Shown: positions 33,783 through 45,589, counted from the first letter of the stretch. The stretch: DNA of 64,000 bases from Cytophagales bacterium (GCA_020402945.1 JADBYQ010000003.1:1-64000), one strand, 5' to 3'. Program-made: numbers and translations. Notes: generated from the letters alone by a model not told the origin.

Positions 33783-34484
33783 ATGGCAAAGAAAAAAGAA
33801 AGCCCGTCTACCGGACAGGCAGATTTATTAGAGAATCCAGAAGTCATCCAGGAGAAATTGGAGGGAATAGAACATTGGATGGAAAAAAACCCGAAACTTC
33901 TTATTGGGGTAGTCGGTGTAATCGTCCTTGCCGTAGGCGGTTTCTTCGGATATCGCTACTGGATCGGTAATCAAGATGCTCAAGCGCAAAAGGAGATGTT
34001 TCAAGCTGTTCGATACTTTGAGGCTGACAGTTTGAATTTAGCATTGAATGGCGATGGCAACAATTTAGGATTCCTTCAGATTGTCGAAGATTACAGCTTA
34101 ACCGAAGCCGGAAACCTTGCTAATTTCTATGCTGGAGCGATCTATCTAAAACAAGGAAAATTCCCTCTGGCAATCTTTCACTTGGAAGACTACAAGGCAA
34201 ACGATTTGTTGGTACAAGCCCGCGCCTACAGCTTGATTGGCGATGCCTATATGGAGCAAAAAAGTTATGAGGATGCTGCTAAATTCTATGAAAAAGCGGC
34301 CGGCTATAAGCCTAACAAGGAATTTACCCCTGTTTATTTGATGAAAGCAGGCTTGGCCTACGAAAAACTGAACAATACAGATAAAGCAAAAGCTGCTTAC
34401 CAAACAATCATCGATAAGTATTGGGAGTCAAGCGAACTCCAGAACGCAAAAAAATTCAAGGCGAAGTTGGAATCCAATTCGTAG
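33783..34484 (+). CDS. TPR-containing membrane-anchored protein (YfgM-like)
   Basis: Single TM (LLIGVVGVIVLAVGGFFGY) plus TPR repeats. Confidence 0.7.
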   Translation: MAKKKESPSTGQADLLENPEVIQEKLEGIEHWMEKNPKLLIGVVGVIVLAVGGFFGYRYWIGNQDAQAQKEMFQAVRYFEADSLNLALNGDGNNLGFLQIVEDYSLTEAGNLANFYAGAIYLKQGKFPLAIFHLEDYKANDLLVQARAYSLIGDAYMEQKSYEDAAKFYEKAAGYKPNKEFTPVYLMKAGLAYEKLNNTDKAKAAYQTIIDKYWESSELQNAKKFKAKLESNS

Positions 34485-34500
34485 TCCCTATAAACATCAG

Positions 34501-34536
34501 TAAAAAGGGGTAGATTTTTCTATCCCTTTTTTTATT
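34501..34536 (+). terminator. rho-independent terminator
   Basis: AAAAAGGGGTAGA...TCTATCCCTTTTTTT. Confidence 0.8.
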
Positions 34537-34547
34537 AGAATCAAATC

Positions 34548-36131
34548 ATGACGCTGGAACAGGAAATAGCTAAACGCAGAACCTTCGGAATCATCAGCCA
34601 CCCGGATGCCGGTAAAACTACACTAACCGAAAAGTTGCTACTATTTGGTGGTGCTATCCAAAAAGCGGGTGCCGTAAAATCATCGAAGATAAAAGACCAC
34701 GCGCGCAGCGACTGGATGGAGATTGAGAAGCAACGGGGTATTTCCGTGGCTACTTCCGTAATGGGCTTTGATTACAAGGGGATCAAGATCAATTTGCTTG
34801 ACACACCTGGACACCAGGACTTTGCCGAAGACACCTATCGAACACTTACTGCAGTCGACAGCGTAATTATGGTGATCGACTGCGTAAAGGGCGTAGAGAT
34901 ACAAACTGAAAAGTTGATGGAAGTATGCCGCATGCGGAACACACCGGTGCTCTGTTTTATCAACAAACTCGATCGAGAAGGACAAGATCCGTTTGACTTG
35001 CTGGATGAGATTGAAGCAAAGCTCGGCATCAAAGTCCGCCCACTGAGCTGGCCGATCAGTATGGGTAAAACGTTCAAAGGCGTGTACAACTTGTTTGAAA
35101 AGAGCCTTCAATTGTTTACACCAAGTAAAGTAACTATACAGGAAAGCATAGAAATCTCCGACATATATAGTGAAGAGCTTGATAGGCTTGTAGGTGAAAA
35201 CTATGCTAAGCAACTGAGAGCCGATGTAGAACTGATCGAAGGGGTCTACCCCGAATTTGATGTGCAGACCTACCTCGATGGTGAAGTTGCTCCCGTATTT
35301 TTTGGAAGTGCTGTAAATAATTTTGGGGTGAAAGAATTGTTGGATGCGTTTATACAGTTTGCCCCTCCACCTATTGCACGCGAAACTACTTTGCGAGAGG
35401 TAAAACCAGAAGAAGAAAAATTTTCCGGATTCATTTTTAAGATTCACGCTAACATGGATCCCAAACACAGGAACCGGATTGCTTTTATTCGGGTGTGCTC
35501 CGGCATGTTTGAGCGAGGAAGCAATTATTATCACGTGCGTCAAGACAAGAGTATTCGTTTTTCAAATGCTACAGCATTCATGGCACAGGATAGAGAAACA
35601 GTTGAGCAAGCATGGCCTGGCGACATCGTAGGTCTCTACGATACCGGGAACTTAAAAATTGGAGACACGCTGACTGCTGGTGAGAAAATGGTCTACACGG
35701 GAATTCCGAGTTTTTCTCCAGAGATCTTCAAAGAGGTAATCAACAAAGATGCGATGAAGACGAAGCAATTGGAAAAAGGCCTTTTGCAATTGATGGAAGA
35801 AGGGGTAGCACAGTTATTTACCTATGAATTGGGTAAAAAGAAAGTGGTAGGCGTAGTGGGTGCATTGCAGTTTGAAGTCATTCAGTTCAGGTTAAAAAAT
35901 GAGTACGGTGCCTCTGTTGAGTTTGCAGGTCAAGATATATTCAAAGCCTGTTGGATCAGCAGTAAAAATCCCAAAAAGTTGGCTGAATTTATCGACTCAA
36001 AACAGCGCCATATTGCCCGAGATAAAGACGACAAGATTGTTTTTATGGCAGAGTCCAGGGCTTGGTTGCAAATGGTCCAAGACAATTTCCCCGAAATCAG
36101 TTTTCATTTTACCTCGGAGTTCAAGGATTGA
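34548..36131 (+). CDS. prfC: peptide chain release factor 3
   Basis: [32 protein letters not shown]; full length. Confidence 0.96.
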   Translation: MTLEQEIAKRRTFGIISHPDAGKTTLTEKLLLFGGAIQKAGAVKSSKIKDHARSDWMEIEKQRGISVATSVMGFDYKGIKINLLDTPGHQDFAEDTYRTLTAVDSVIMVIDCVKGVEIQTEKLMEVCRMRNTPVLCFINKLDREGQDPFDLLDEIEAKLGIKVRPLSWPISMGKTFKGVYNLFEKSLQLFTPSKVTIQESIEISDIYSEELDRLVGENYAKQLRADVELIEGVYPEFDVQTYLDGEVAPVFFGSAVNNFGVKELLDAFIQFAPPPIARETTLREVKPEEEKFSGFIFKIHANMDPKHRNRIAFIRVCSGMFERGSNYYHVRQDKSIRFSNATAFMAQDRETVEQAWPGDIVGLYDTGNLKIGDTLTAGEKMVYTGIPSFSPEIFKEVINKDAMKTKQLEKGLLQLMEEGVAQLFTYELGKKKVVGVVGALQFEVIQFRLKNEYGASVEFAGQDIFKACWISSKNPKKLAEFIDSKQRHIARDKDDKIVFMAESRAWLQMVQDNFPEISFHFTSEFKD

Positions 36132-36136
36132 AGCCA

Positions 36137-36694
36137 TTAGCGTTTAAATAAATCTGAGAAAGGAAACGATAGTCCGGGCAATAGACTGGACGTCACTTCC
36201 CCCTCACCAACTAGATAAAGAATAGGTGTTTCATCAGAAGAGAAATCATAGATTTCCAATGTTCTATTTCCAGGATCTACAATCCAATATTCTTTCACTC
36301 CAAATTTTTGATAAAGCCTTCTTTTTTGGTTCCTGTCTTTAAAAGCATTGGACGGAGAAATTATTTCTACGGCCAAATCTGGGGCGCCTTGCAGCCCTCG
36401 CTCAGTAATGATGGCTAAATTTTGCTTTCTTACTAATAGCAAGTCGGGTTGAAAAACATTTTTGTTGTCGAGGTAAACATCAAATGGTGAATAAGCTACA
36501 AATCCGCCTATTTTTTTTGCATGTGCTTTCAAGATGTCATTCAGATTACTTGACACAACCTGATGGGTTAAACTAGGTGCAGGACTCATAAATAATTCAC
36601 CATTTATTAGTTCACAAGGCAGATTTGATTCCTCTAATCGAAGAAAATCCTCTACTGTCCATTCCTTCGTTCGATCAATTGTTGCGGTTTGCAT
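36137..36694 (-). CDS. Uma2 family (DUF820) putative endonuclease
   Basis: PDLAVEIISPSN, KEYWIVDPGNRTLEIY. Confidence 0.85.
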   Translation of the reverse strand: MQTATIDRTKEWTVEDFLRLEESNLPCELINGELFMSPAPSLTHQVVSSNLNDILKAHAKKIGGFVAYSPFDVYLDNKNVFQPDLLLVRKQNLAIITERGLQGAPDLAVEIISPSNAFKDRNQKRRLYQKFGVKEYWIVDPGNRTLEIYDFSSDETPILYLVGEGEVTSSLLPGLSFPFSDLFKR

Positions 36695-36728
36695 ATTTAA
36701 AGTTATAAAAATTTCTCAAGTTTGGACT

Positions 36729-37397
36729 ATGCTAACTATCCTATACGAAGACAACCATCTACTGGCAATTAATAAGGAGTCTGGAACACTTGTGCAAGGC
36801 GATGCCACGGGGGATAGACCACTCGTTGACATTTGTAAAGATTACATTAAAGAAAAGTATCAAAAGCCTGGCGATGCCTTTTTAGGAGTGGTGCATCGAT
36901 TAGATCGCCCTGTAACTGGTGTCGTACTATTCGCTCGAACCTCAAAAGCACTCGAGCGGATGAACGAACTCTTTAGAAACCGAGACACTCAAAAAACCTA
37001 TTGGGCGCTGGTTGCGAAAAAACCTTCCAACTCACAAGGAACACTTATTCACTGGCTGATTAAAGACGAGAAAAAAAACAAGACAACCGCTTACGCTAAA
37101 GAAAACCCTTCCGGTCAACGGTCGGAGCTGAGCTATCGGCTGCTTGCGCAAAAAGCGGGCGTATTTTTACTCGAAGTTAAGCCAGTTACGGGACGACCCC
37201 ACCAGATTAGAGTGCAGTTGGCTACTCTGGGCTGCCCAATCGTGGGAGATGTCAAGTACGGTTACCCAACCCCTAATTCTGATGGTAGCATCTGTCTGCA
37301 CGCGCGCGAGTTGCATTTTGTTCATCCGGTTAAAAAAGAACCTTTAACGATAATTGCCAACTTGCCCGAAAATCAATTTTGGAAACCTTTTTTTTGA
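36729..37397 (+). CDS. RluA-family pseudouridine synthase
   Basis: VHRLDRPVTGVVLFARTSKAL; GRPHQIRVQL. Confidence 0.92.
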   Translation: MLTILYEDNHLLAINKESGTLVQGDATGDRPLVDICKDYIKEKYQKPGDAFLGVVHRLDRPVTGVVLFARTSKALERMNELFRNRDTQKTYWALVAKKPSNSQGTLIHWLIKDEKKNKTTAYAKENPSGQRSELSYRLLAQKAGVFLLEVKPVTGRPHQIRVQLATLGCPIVGDVKYGYPTPNSDGSICLHARELHFVHPVKKEPLTIIANLPENQFWKPFF

Positions 37398-37425
37398 TTC
37401 CGTTCTTTACAAAAAATTTTGGGTA

Positions 37426-37737
37426 ATGAGTTGGCTGCAAAAACTCCAGGTACGGTGGAAAGTAAATAGTGTTTACCAAGTCATCATCATACTGGTTGTT
37501 TTTGCGTGTACTGGTTTCACTGTTTTGTTTCTCAAGAAGCCGCTATTCCAATATTGGTTTGCCGAGGCAGAAATGCCCCTTTGGGCTTCGACTCTCTATT
37601 ATATCTTGATTCTTCCTGTCTACAATATCTTCCTGTTATTGTACGGCTTTTTGTTTGGGCAATTTCAATTCTTCTGGGCTTTTGAAAAACGTTTTCTTAA
37701 CCGAATTATTTCTATATTTATCAAAACAAAAAAATAA
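37426..37737 (+). CDS. small membrane protein (DUF6787-like)
   Basis: MSWLQKLQVRWKVNSVYQVIIILVVFACTG; two TM segments. Confidence 0.6.
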   Translation: MSWLQKLQVRWKVNSVYQVIIILVVFACTGFTVLFLKKPLFQYWFAEAEMPLWASTLYYILILPVYNIFLLLYGFLFGQFQFFWAFEKRFLNRIISIFIKTKK

Positions 37738-37743
37738 TAAACT

Positions 37744-38256
37744 ATGAGAAATCTTTTCTGTTTTATTTCAATCTGTTTTCTGGCGGCTTGTTCTGGCTCA
37801 AAGTATACAGCGAGCTTTCCGCCCCGAGCTAGTAATTATTACGCTGTTGAAAACTCCAAATCGTCAAAAAGAGAGCCATTAGCAGCCACGCCTGCACAAA
37901 TTGATGTTTTACAGTTGGAAGCCAGCACACAGTCAACGCCTTCACTTTCCTTACTTGAAGTAAAAAAAGACTTCAGAAATAAATACGTGAAATTGTCAAC
38001 ACCTGAGAGAAAAGAAGTGCGTCAACTGTTAAGAAAAGAAATAAAAACCATTTCTAAAAATCAAAATAAAGAAATGTCGGTAAGTTCTACAAAAGCTGCG
38101 GGGTTAGACCAAAATCTAAAGTTAGCTGCCATTTTTGGTGCCGTAGGAATCGTTGGACTTCTACTTGGTACGGCCGGGCAATTCTTTGTTGTAATTGGTG
38201 CTATTTCGCTGATTATCGGGGTTGTGTTTTTTGTGAAATGGCTACTCACACAATAG
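37744..38256 (+). CDS. hypothetical lipoprotein
   Basis: Lipobox FLAAC; two C-terminal TM segments. Confidence 0.65.
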   Translation: MRNLFCFISICFLAACSGSKYTASFPPRASNYYAVENSKSSKREPLAATPAQIDVLQLEASTQSTPSLSLLEVKKDFRNKYVKLSTPERKEVRQLLRKEIKTISKNQNKEMSVSSTKAAGLDQNLKLAAIFGAVGIVGLLLGTAGQFFVVIGAISLIIGVVFFVKWLLTQ

Positions 38257-38278
38257 ACTATCGTCTAACGCTTATCAT

Positions 38279-38314
38279 AAAAAAACCCAATCAATTTTTG
38301 AATGGGTTTTTTTT
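38279..38314. terminator. bidirectional terminator between convergent genes
   Basis: AAAAACCCAATCAATTTTTGAATGGGTTTTTTTT. Confidence 0.85.
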
Positions 38315-38334
38315 ATTCCTTTTTTAATTCGCTC

Positions 38335-38604
38335 TTAAGATTCTATTCCATCCACAAGTACAATCACTTTATTTGCCAGCACCTCTACAACTCCCCCGGT
38401 GATATTTAGTCGTTGTGTTGATTCTTTTGACTTATACTCCACTATTCCATCTCTCAGTAGGCTGATAAGAGGTGCATGATTGTTCAACACCTGAAAAGAA
38501 CCGTCAGCTCCGGGAAAGGAAGCCGAGCTTACTTCTCCTTCGAAGATTTTTTTATCTGGTGTTATTATTTCTAAATACATAAAAACAATTTGAAAATTAA
38601 CCAA
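38335..38604 (-). CDS. atpC: ATP synthase epsilon subunit
   Basis: LEIITPDKKIFEGEVSSASFPGADGSFQVLNNHAPLIS. Confidence 0.93.
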   Translation of the reverse strand: MVNFQIVFMYLEIITPDKKIFEGEVSSASFPGADGSFQVLNNHAPLISLLRDGIVEYKSKESTQRLNITGGVVEVLANKVIVLVDGIES

Positions 38605-38683
38605 TTTGAAGATTTGAAGATTTGTTGCCGAATAATTTGAACACAGAATTCATTTTCAAATTTTCAAACCAACTCACTTTCAA
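38587..38683. repeat. inverted octad arrays between atpD and atpC
   Basis: AATTTGAA AATTAACC AATTTGAA GATTTGAA GATTTGTT ... ATTTTCAA ATTTTCAA ACCAACTC ACTTTCAA. Confidence 0.8.
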
Positions 38684-38684
38684 A

Positions 38685-40235
<1,551 letters not shown>

Positions 40236-40365
40236 CTAAATGGTTGAATCCCTAAATTTAGAAGCGCAAAAGTAGTTTTTTATACTGTTTATACAAACAA
40301 ATGAGCTGCCGCAATAGCATATTTTTCTGACTGCCGGCAACCGATAAAGAGATCGTGAGAATTGA

Positions 40366-40401
40366 CTTAAAAATAAAAAATCCAAGAATATTCCTTGGAT
40401 T
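40366..40401 (-). terminator. terminator adjacent to left att copy (probable original tRNA-Lys terminator)
   Basis: Minus strand AATCCAAGGAATATTCTTGGATTTTTTATTTTT; 8 nt from the tRNA 3' fragment. Confidence 0.7.
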
Positions 40402-40409
40402 AGTGTTTT

Positions 40410-40428
40410 GTGACCCCGCTGGGACTCG
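40410..40428. repeat. attachment-site copy (tRNA-Lys 3' fragment)
   Basis: 15-bp exact, 18/19 match to 45667-45685, same orientation. Confidence 0.85.
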
Positions 40429-40515
40429 CCCAAAACTATTTATTGCCTTCCAATAGCACAAAACAGCGTTTTTAGCTAATTTGTGAACAATTAAGGACGC
40501 AAAAAGACACCTATC

Positions 40516-40537
40516 ACCGCTACCAATACCGCTACCA
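40516..40537 (+). repeat. 22-bp island-end direct repeat ACCGCTACCAATACCGCTACCA (left)
   Basis: Identical to 45590-45611. Confidence 0.9.
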
Positions 40538-40538
40538 T

Positions 40539-41840
40539 ATGGCAAATACTAGTTTTATCCTCCGATTTGGCAAGAAGAAAGACAAAGACAAAGGCAAGGA
40601 ATTTCCGATCTACCTTCGATATAATCACAAGGAAGAAAAAATTTTAATTGCCACAGGCCGGAAATGCTCGCTCGATAATTGGATTTCAGAGAAAAAGAAC
40701 TCGCTCAAAGGAAAGCCAAAGGATAACACCGAACTTGAAGATCGTTTAAATGATTTGAAAAAGGAGTTTAATAGAAACGCGGTTTCAAAAGTAGAGGGAG
40801 AGCCGGAAGCCTCAAAGGTTAGAGAGGCATGGGAGAAGTACAAAGAAGATAAAAAAGAGAAAGTCCCGGAGGCCGTTTTTAAAAATAGCCTTTTAGCTAG
40901 GTGGAATGATTACTTGGAGTTTCAAGATCAAACCCTTTACAAAGGAAGAAAGAGAACAAACGGAACGATCCGCAATAACCGAAACAGCCGGGAGCTACTC
41001 TCCAAATTCCTTACAGGCAAGAAACGCCAACACATAAAGCCGGAACTATTCACACAAATAGACTTTCAAAAATATGAAGCTTGGTTAGTTAATAGCCCGG
41101 AAGCATGGAGGACTAAAGGCAAAAAGGAGGAGGCCAAGACTAAAGCCCCGAACGGGGTTGCAAAATCTTTGAAGACTTTTAAAAGCTTCCTTAAATGGCA
41201 TATCAAAAACGGAGGCCGTTTAGGATTCAATATAGCCGATATAGAATACTCAGAAACAGCCGGGGTAAAGATTCAACTAACGGAAAAAGAACTCGCTACA
41301 ATCGCAGCGACACAATTTAAAGGCCGTCTAAATCTTGTTAGGGATTTAATGGTTTTGCAATCCTCCACAGGGGTAAGGGTTTCCGATCTGCAAAGGCTTT
41401 GCGCTAATTTAACTGAGGACAAAAAAGCGTTCAAGATAAAGACCAAGAAAAAAGGGAAACTTGTTCTTGTCCCGGTATTGCCTTTGGCTAAAGAGGTGTT
41501 AGAAAGGAATAACTATAAACTCCCACACATACCAGAAACAAAATACCGATTGGGAATTAAAGCTATCTATCAAAGCCTTTGGCCTTCCAAGACTACTGAG
41601 ATAGGCGAAGGAGATAACCTTAAAGAGGTTTTTGTCTGGGAGGAGATAAGCTCACATGATATGGTAAGGACATTTGTAAACATTGCAGCGAAGAAGGGAA
41701 TAAGCATTCCAACTATCGCCACGATCACCGGAAAATCTATTCAAGTCCTCCTCAAAAACTACCTGAGTGAAGACAAAGAATTTGCAGCCCAAGAACTACT
41801 CGAAAAGTTTGATGTTTCACCGCTTAGAATTGCAAACTAA
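40539..41840 (+). CDS. tyrosine recombinase / phage-type integrase
   Basis: Arm-binding-like N-terminus (FILRFGKKKDKDKGKEFPIYLRYNHKE), SAM-like core domain, STGVRVSDLQRL and SSHDMVRTFVNIAAKKGIS catalytic regions. Confidence 0.88.
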   Translation: MANTSFILRFGKKKDKDKGKEFPIYLRYNHKEEKILIATGRKCSLDNWISEKKNSLKGKPKDNTELEDRLNDLKKEFNRNAVSKVEGEPEASKVREAWEKYKEDKKEKVPEAVFKNSLLARWNDYLEFQDQTLYKGRKRTNGTIRNNRNSRELLSKFLTGKKRQHIKPELFTQIDFQKYEAWLVNSPEAWRTKGKKEEAKTKAPNGVAKSLKTFKSFLKWHIKNGGRLGFNIADIEYSETAGVKIQLTEKELATIAATQFKGRLNLVRDLMVLQSSTGVRVSDLQRLCANLTEDKKAFKIKTKKKGKLVLVPVLPLAKEVLERNNYKLPHIPETKYRLGIKAIYQSLWPSKTTEIGEGDNLKEVFVWEEISSHDMVRTFVNIAAKKGISIPTIATITGKSIQVLLKNYLSEDKEFAAQELLEKFDVSPLRIAN

Positions 41841-41874
41841 AACTTTTGAAATTAGGCTCTAATCGCTACAAAAA

Positions 41875-42384
41875 ATGAAAGTAATAAAGGGGATTGATAA
41901 GGGGATTATAGAACTTGAGCTTAGTAAGGAATTAGAAGAAGCTATTGCAAAGCTGAGAGAAGCAGCCATTAAAAGTCTTAGTGCATCAAAGAAAGCCAAA
42001 AGACTATGGAATGAAATCCGTCAATCCGGTAACTTACCTGAGTCTATTGAAAATCTAACGCCTTGGGATTTTAACTCACTGGCTTCACTTCCTGAAAAGG
42101 ATAAGTTAATAGCAATGATTGAGGCTATACAAAAACATACACCCTTTGACCGAAAGGGTAAAAGAAAGGAAAAACCCAGCCAAATAAATAGGCTTACTCC
42201 CCTTGAGAAAAAGTTATTTGATTTTTGCAAAAAGAAAAAAATAGATTTGACTAAATCAAAAGGCAACTCTATTGACAAAATACACTATGAAGCAGAGGCT
42301 AAGAAGTTCAAAAATCTTAATGGAGAGAAAAAACTAGCACGCTCCACAGTAGGTAAAATGTTAGCGAAAATCCGTCCCCAATAG
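41875..42384 (+). CDS. hypothetical protein (island)
   Basis: ORF, Lys-rich, codirectional with integrase. Confidence 0.6.
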   Translation: MKVIKGIDKGIIELELSKELEEAIAKLREAAIKSLSASKKAKRLWNEIRQSGNLPESIENLTPWDFNSLASLPEKDKLIAMIEAIQKHTPFDRKGKRKEKPSQINRLTPLEKKLFDFCKKKKIDLTKSKGNSIDKIHYEAEAKKFKNLNGEKKLARSTVGKMLAKIRPQ

Positions 42385-42417
42385 TCGACTTTTAGGGACA
42401 AACACCTGAAAACAATC

Positions 42418-42612
42418 ATGGACTTTTACACCATGATTGAAACACAAAATAAGGAATACCTCACCATTGGTGAAACCAGAGCCACACTTGGAAGTAGTCG
42501 CTCTTTCGTTTACAAACTTATTTCAAACGGTCAACTATCTACCTATAAAGTAGGCCGGAGAAGTTACCTCAAATCTGAGGAGATCAAAAATTTATTTCAA
42601 AAGAAACATTAA
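42418..42612 (+). CDS. excisionase-family helix-turn-helix protein
   Basis: YLTIGETRATLGSSRSFVYKLISNGQLSTYKVGRRSYLKSEEI (HTH_17-like). Confidence 0.85.
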   Translation: MDFYTMIETQNKEYLTIGETRATLGSSRSFVYKLISNGQLSTYKVGRRSYLKSEEIKNLFQKKH

Positions 42613-42666
42613 CCAACAAAAAACCCCGGAAGGGTTCAAATTCTCCGGGGCTTAAATACTATTATT

Positions 42667-43023
42667 ATGAGATGCAAATTTAATAAATTCACAAAGAAGC
42701 CCGATTCAAAAACAGCATTTGTTTTGATCGAAGGTGAAGCCATCTTCACCCCTACTTTATACCTCCTCAATCCGATCTACATTCACAAAAGAAGCCCGGC
42801 CTTTACTTTGGTGAGTAAAGGGAAACACGTTTCCGGTTTCTTTCCGCTTAGTGGAGGTACATTCATTGGAGACCATGACAAGAAAGCCTTAATCCTTTTT
42901 CAAAGGGATTTAGGATTTGATCTTTTCAAAACAGATTTAGACCCGGTAACGGCAAAGAGCTTGCTTTTAAATGGGGATTTGAACGATCAATTATTTGCAG
43001 CAAGGGAGGAGGCAATAAAATGA
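42667..43023 (+). CDS. hypothetical protein (island)
   Basis: ORF overlapping next gene by 4 bp (ATGA). Confidence 0.6.
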   Translation: MRCKFNKFTKKPDSKTAFVLIEGEAIFTPTLYLLNPIYIHKRSPAFTLVSKGKHVSGFFPLSGGTFIGDHDKKALILFQRDLGFDLFKTDLDPVTAKSLLLNGDLNDQLFAAREEAIK

Positions 43024-43769
43024 AATCCTTTTCAATTCCTTCCGGCCTACCTATCAATGAAGCTTCGCGGTTGTTAGCTTACCTCAAAGTAAGATTTCAG
43101 CCCGGATACTTTCACAAATCACTTATAGGGAGACTTTGCCGGGAGTATGGAAAAGATCAAAGGACTTTTACAAAGCTTCTTAAATCGCTTATAGATAGCG
43201 GTTCAATAGGTGAAGATCAGAAAACTATTTTCCTAAGAAGTTGGAAGTTTATAACAGGCCAAAAAGGTTTCAACCTCCAATCATTTGAAGCCTCACCCAG
43301 AGAGATAAGGGATAAGGAAATTTTTGAATCAATGTTATTCGGGGCAAAGGTTACCTCAATAGAAAAAGCAATCCGGAAGGGAAAAGGGAGAGTGAGCGAA
43401 AGGGGATTCACAAATCAAATCTCAATTCCTTCCGGGTTTCTTGCTGAAGCTTGTCAAATATCTATCGGCAAAGTTAGCAAATTAAAGAAGGTAGCCTCCT
43501 CCCTGGGTTTGCTCAGCATTCAAAAATCCTTTGAAGATCATGGAGCTGGGACTTTGCAAACTGTAAGGATTGCCAAAAGAGAACAGCCGGGAATCTTTCT
43601 GAAAAATGGTAGGCTAACCAAAAGAAAGGCAGACCAGATAAAAAGCACAATTTCAACTTATCGGATTAGAAATAGAAAGGTTAAACTATGTTCAATCCCC
43701 ACAAATAGAAACAATAGAAGCCCGACCAAGGGGGTGGATAAGTTTTTTTATATGCAAGAACCGATTTAA
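43020..43769 (+). CDS. hypothetical, possible winged-helix/replication-type protein (island)
   Basis: Helical, basic; GRLCREYGKDQRTFTKLLKSLIDSGSI; family not recognised. Confidence 0.55.
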   Translation: MKSFSIPSGLPINEASRLLAYLKVRFQPGYFHKSLIGRLCREYGKDQRTFTKLLKSLIDSGSIGEDQKTIFLRSWKFITGQKGFNLQSFEASPREIRDKEIFESMLFGAKVTSIEKAIRKGKGRVSERGFTNQISIPSGFLAEACQISIGKVSKLKKVASSLGLLSIQKSFEDHGAGTLQTVRIAKREQPGIFLKNGRLTKRKADQIKSTISTYRIRNRKVKLCSIPTNRNNRSPTKGVDKFFYMQEPI

Positions 43770-43831
43770 GCGCACTTGAGAAGAATAATTGTCTAACACA
43801 TTTTCCATGAACCCCGAAACAACGAATAACT

Positions 43832-44179
43832 ATGATACTAACACAAGAAGGCCAAATCATTTTTGAAGAAATCAAAAAACATTGCTCCGAAAAGATGGGG
43901 TTAATGAATGTAGATAAACATGGCCTTGAAATGCTAGCAAATGCACTAGATCAGTATTCAAAATGTTCTGCTATACTGAATGAGAAGGGACTTACCCAAA
44001 CCTCTCAAAATGGTTTTGAAGTTCTTAGACCAGAATACAATGTTATGAAGGATTGTTATGATAAAATCCTGAAAGCTTCAGACAAGTATGGTTTGAACCC
44101 GGCAAGTCGGAAGAAGATTTTTGCCATGAAGGAAGACAAGGCAAAGAAAGCTTTCAATCTCGAATCAAAAAATAAATAA
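43832..44179 (+). CDS. phage terminase small subunit, P27-like
   Basis: LEMLANALDQYSKCSAILNEKGLTQTSQNGFEVLRPEYNVMKDCYDKILKASDKYGLNPASRKKI. Confidence 0.75.
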   Translation: MILTQEGQIIFEEIKKHCSEKMGLMNVDKHGLEMLANALDQYSKCSAILNEKGLTQTSQNGFEVLRPEYNVMKDCYDKILKASDKYGLNPASRKKIFAMKEDKAKKAFNLESKNK

Positions 44180-44228
44180 AAGCAAAAAGGGGGAATGTAA
44201 AATCAGGCATCATAGCCTAGTCTTTTTT

Positions 44229-44717
44229 TTACCACTGCTTAACATCCTTTTGCATGGCAGCAGCAAACGAATCACCCATTGCCTTCATGTCACGGGTTGC
44301 GTCCGATACATTGTAGTTGTAAATCGTTCCGGCCTGATATTGCCATTTACCCGTTGGTGATATTGTCAGCTTTGCTTTGCCATCCTTTACCCTCACATCA
44401 ATCTTTGCAAATATGCGCGAATCAAGAGTCATAGCCATGTAGCCAGTAGGCTTCAACTGTCCAAACATTAGGTATTTACCAATGATCGCTCCGGTTTCCT
44501 TATCGCTAAACTCTATCACGCTGTCAGCGTTGCGAAAAATACCCACCATCCACTCATTGGCTTTTAGGTAAAGCTCGCTCTGGGTGCCTGATGCCTCCAC
44601 CACCCGCTCAAATGGGGTGTCGACAGATACCATAACGGGTGACACGCAGCTTTCTCCAAAAATCATCATCGCGCCAAAGAGCGCAATGGTAACAGTAACA
44701 GGCATATTTCTTTTCAT
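44229..44717 (-). CDS. lipoprotein, DUF4468-like
   Basis: LYLKANEWMVGIFRNADSVIEFSDKETGAIIGKY; lipobox-like N-terminus. Confidence 0.6.
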   Translation of the reverse strand: MKRNMPVTVTIALFGAMMIFGESCVSPVMVSVDTPFERVVEASGTQSELYLKANEWMVGIFRNADSVIEFSDKETGAIIGKYLMFGQLKPTGYMAMTLDSRIFAKIDVRVKDGKAKLTISPTGKWQYQAGTIYNYNVSDATRDMKAMGDSFAAAMQKDVKQW

Positions 44718-44959
44718 GGATGTGAGTAACTAATTTTTGTTAACAGGGAGGGCTACACTCAAATTCAAGATCATCATGGTATAAAGCGAATATTCCATTT
44801 CGGGGTTAGAACAGGCTATTCCTTGCAATTATACAAGTTTGCTGAAACTAAATGCTCGTTATACTAGTTTATTAACAGTCAAGGGGTTGCAAAAGTCTAA
44901 TAATTACTCTTAAATTGACCCTCTCAAACCAGAAGTATTTCCTAAACGAAAACACTGCC

Positions 44960-45343
44960 ATGCCCAATAAAGTAGGACACGAAGCCCATTATAACGATGG
45001 AAAGCATACTGTTAATGTAAAATTGAGCTTAATTGAATTTGAGGAAGATGGATTGTTTTTCGTTTACTCACCTGCATTAGACCTAACCGGATATGGGAAG
45101 ACCCATGAGGAAGCTAGGGACTCATATAACATTGCAATGGAAGAGTTTATCAAATACACAACAAATAAGAAAACAGCGGCTGAGGTACTCTCAAATTTAG
45201 GGTGGAATGTTTCAAAAAAGAAAAGCATTTCTGCACCCTCTTTATCTGAACTTTTACAGAGTAGAGGTTACCTTGAAGAGATCTTTACCGAAAAACAATT
45301 CCGGAAAACTGATGAAGAAGTAAGTATTCCCTCGTTTGCTTAA
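44960..45343 (+). CDS. HicB-like antitoxin
   Basis: FEEDGLFFVYSPALDLTGYGKTHEEARDSYNIAMEEFI; reported upstream start at 44915 is TTG. Confidence 0.75.
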   Translation: MPNKVGHEAHYNDGKHTVNVKLSLIEFEEDGLFFVYSPALDLTGYGKTHEEARDSYNIAMEEFIKYTTNKKTAAEVLSNLGWNVSKKKSISAPSLSELLQSRGYLEEIFTEKQFRKTDEEVSIPSFA

Positions 45344-45582
45344 TGTCAGCCAATCATTTAAGAAATATAAGTCTTAAAGATTACCAAGAATATTTAAATC
45401 ACATTGGTTGTAAGTGTATCCGGACAAAAGGAGGCCACTATCAGTATGCAAGAGCAGATTTATTGCGACCATTGACACTACAAAGTCATATAGATCCGGT
45501 TCCCGAGTTCATTATTAAAAACCACCTTCGCATTCTTGGAATTACCAGAAAGGACTTTCTGGATACCTTTTACTTAATGTGA
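45343..45582 (+). CDS. HicA-like toxin
   Basis: LNHIGCKCIRTKGGHYQYARADLLRPLTL; directly abuts HicB-like ORF. Confidence 0.75.
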   Translation: MSANHLRNISLKDYQEYLNHIGCKCIRTKGGHYQYARADLLRPLTLQSHIDPVPEFIIKNHLRILGITRKDFLDTFYLM

Positions 45583-45589
45583 GTAGCCG

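Noticed and set aside
40258-40545. Minus-strand ORF across the left att region
   Set aside because: Spans terminator, tRNA fragment and 22-bp repeat; no protein-like features.
42624-42650. CCCCGGA...TCCGGGG hairpin in the island as a terminator for the excisionase gene
   Set aside because: U-run is only on the minus strand, where no gene ends; function unclear.
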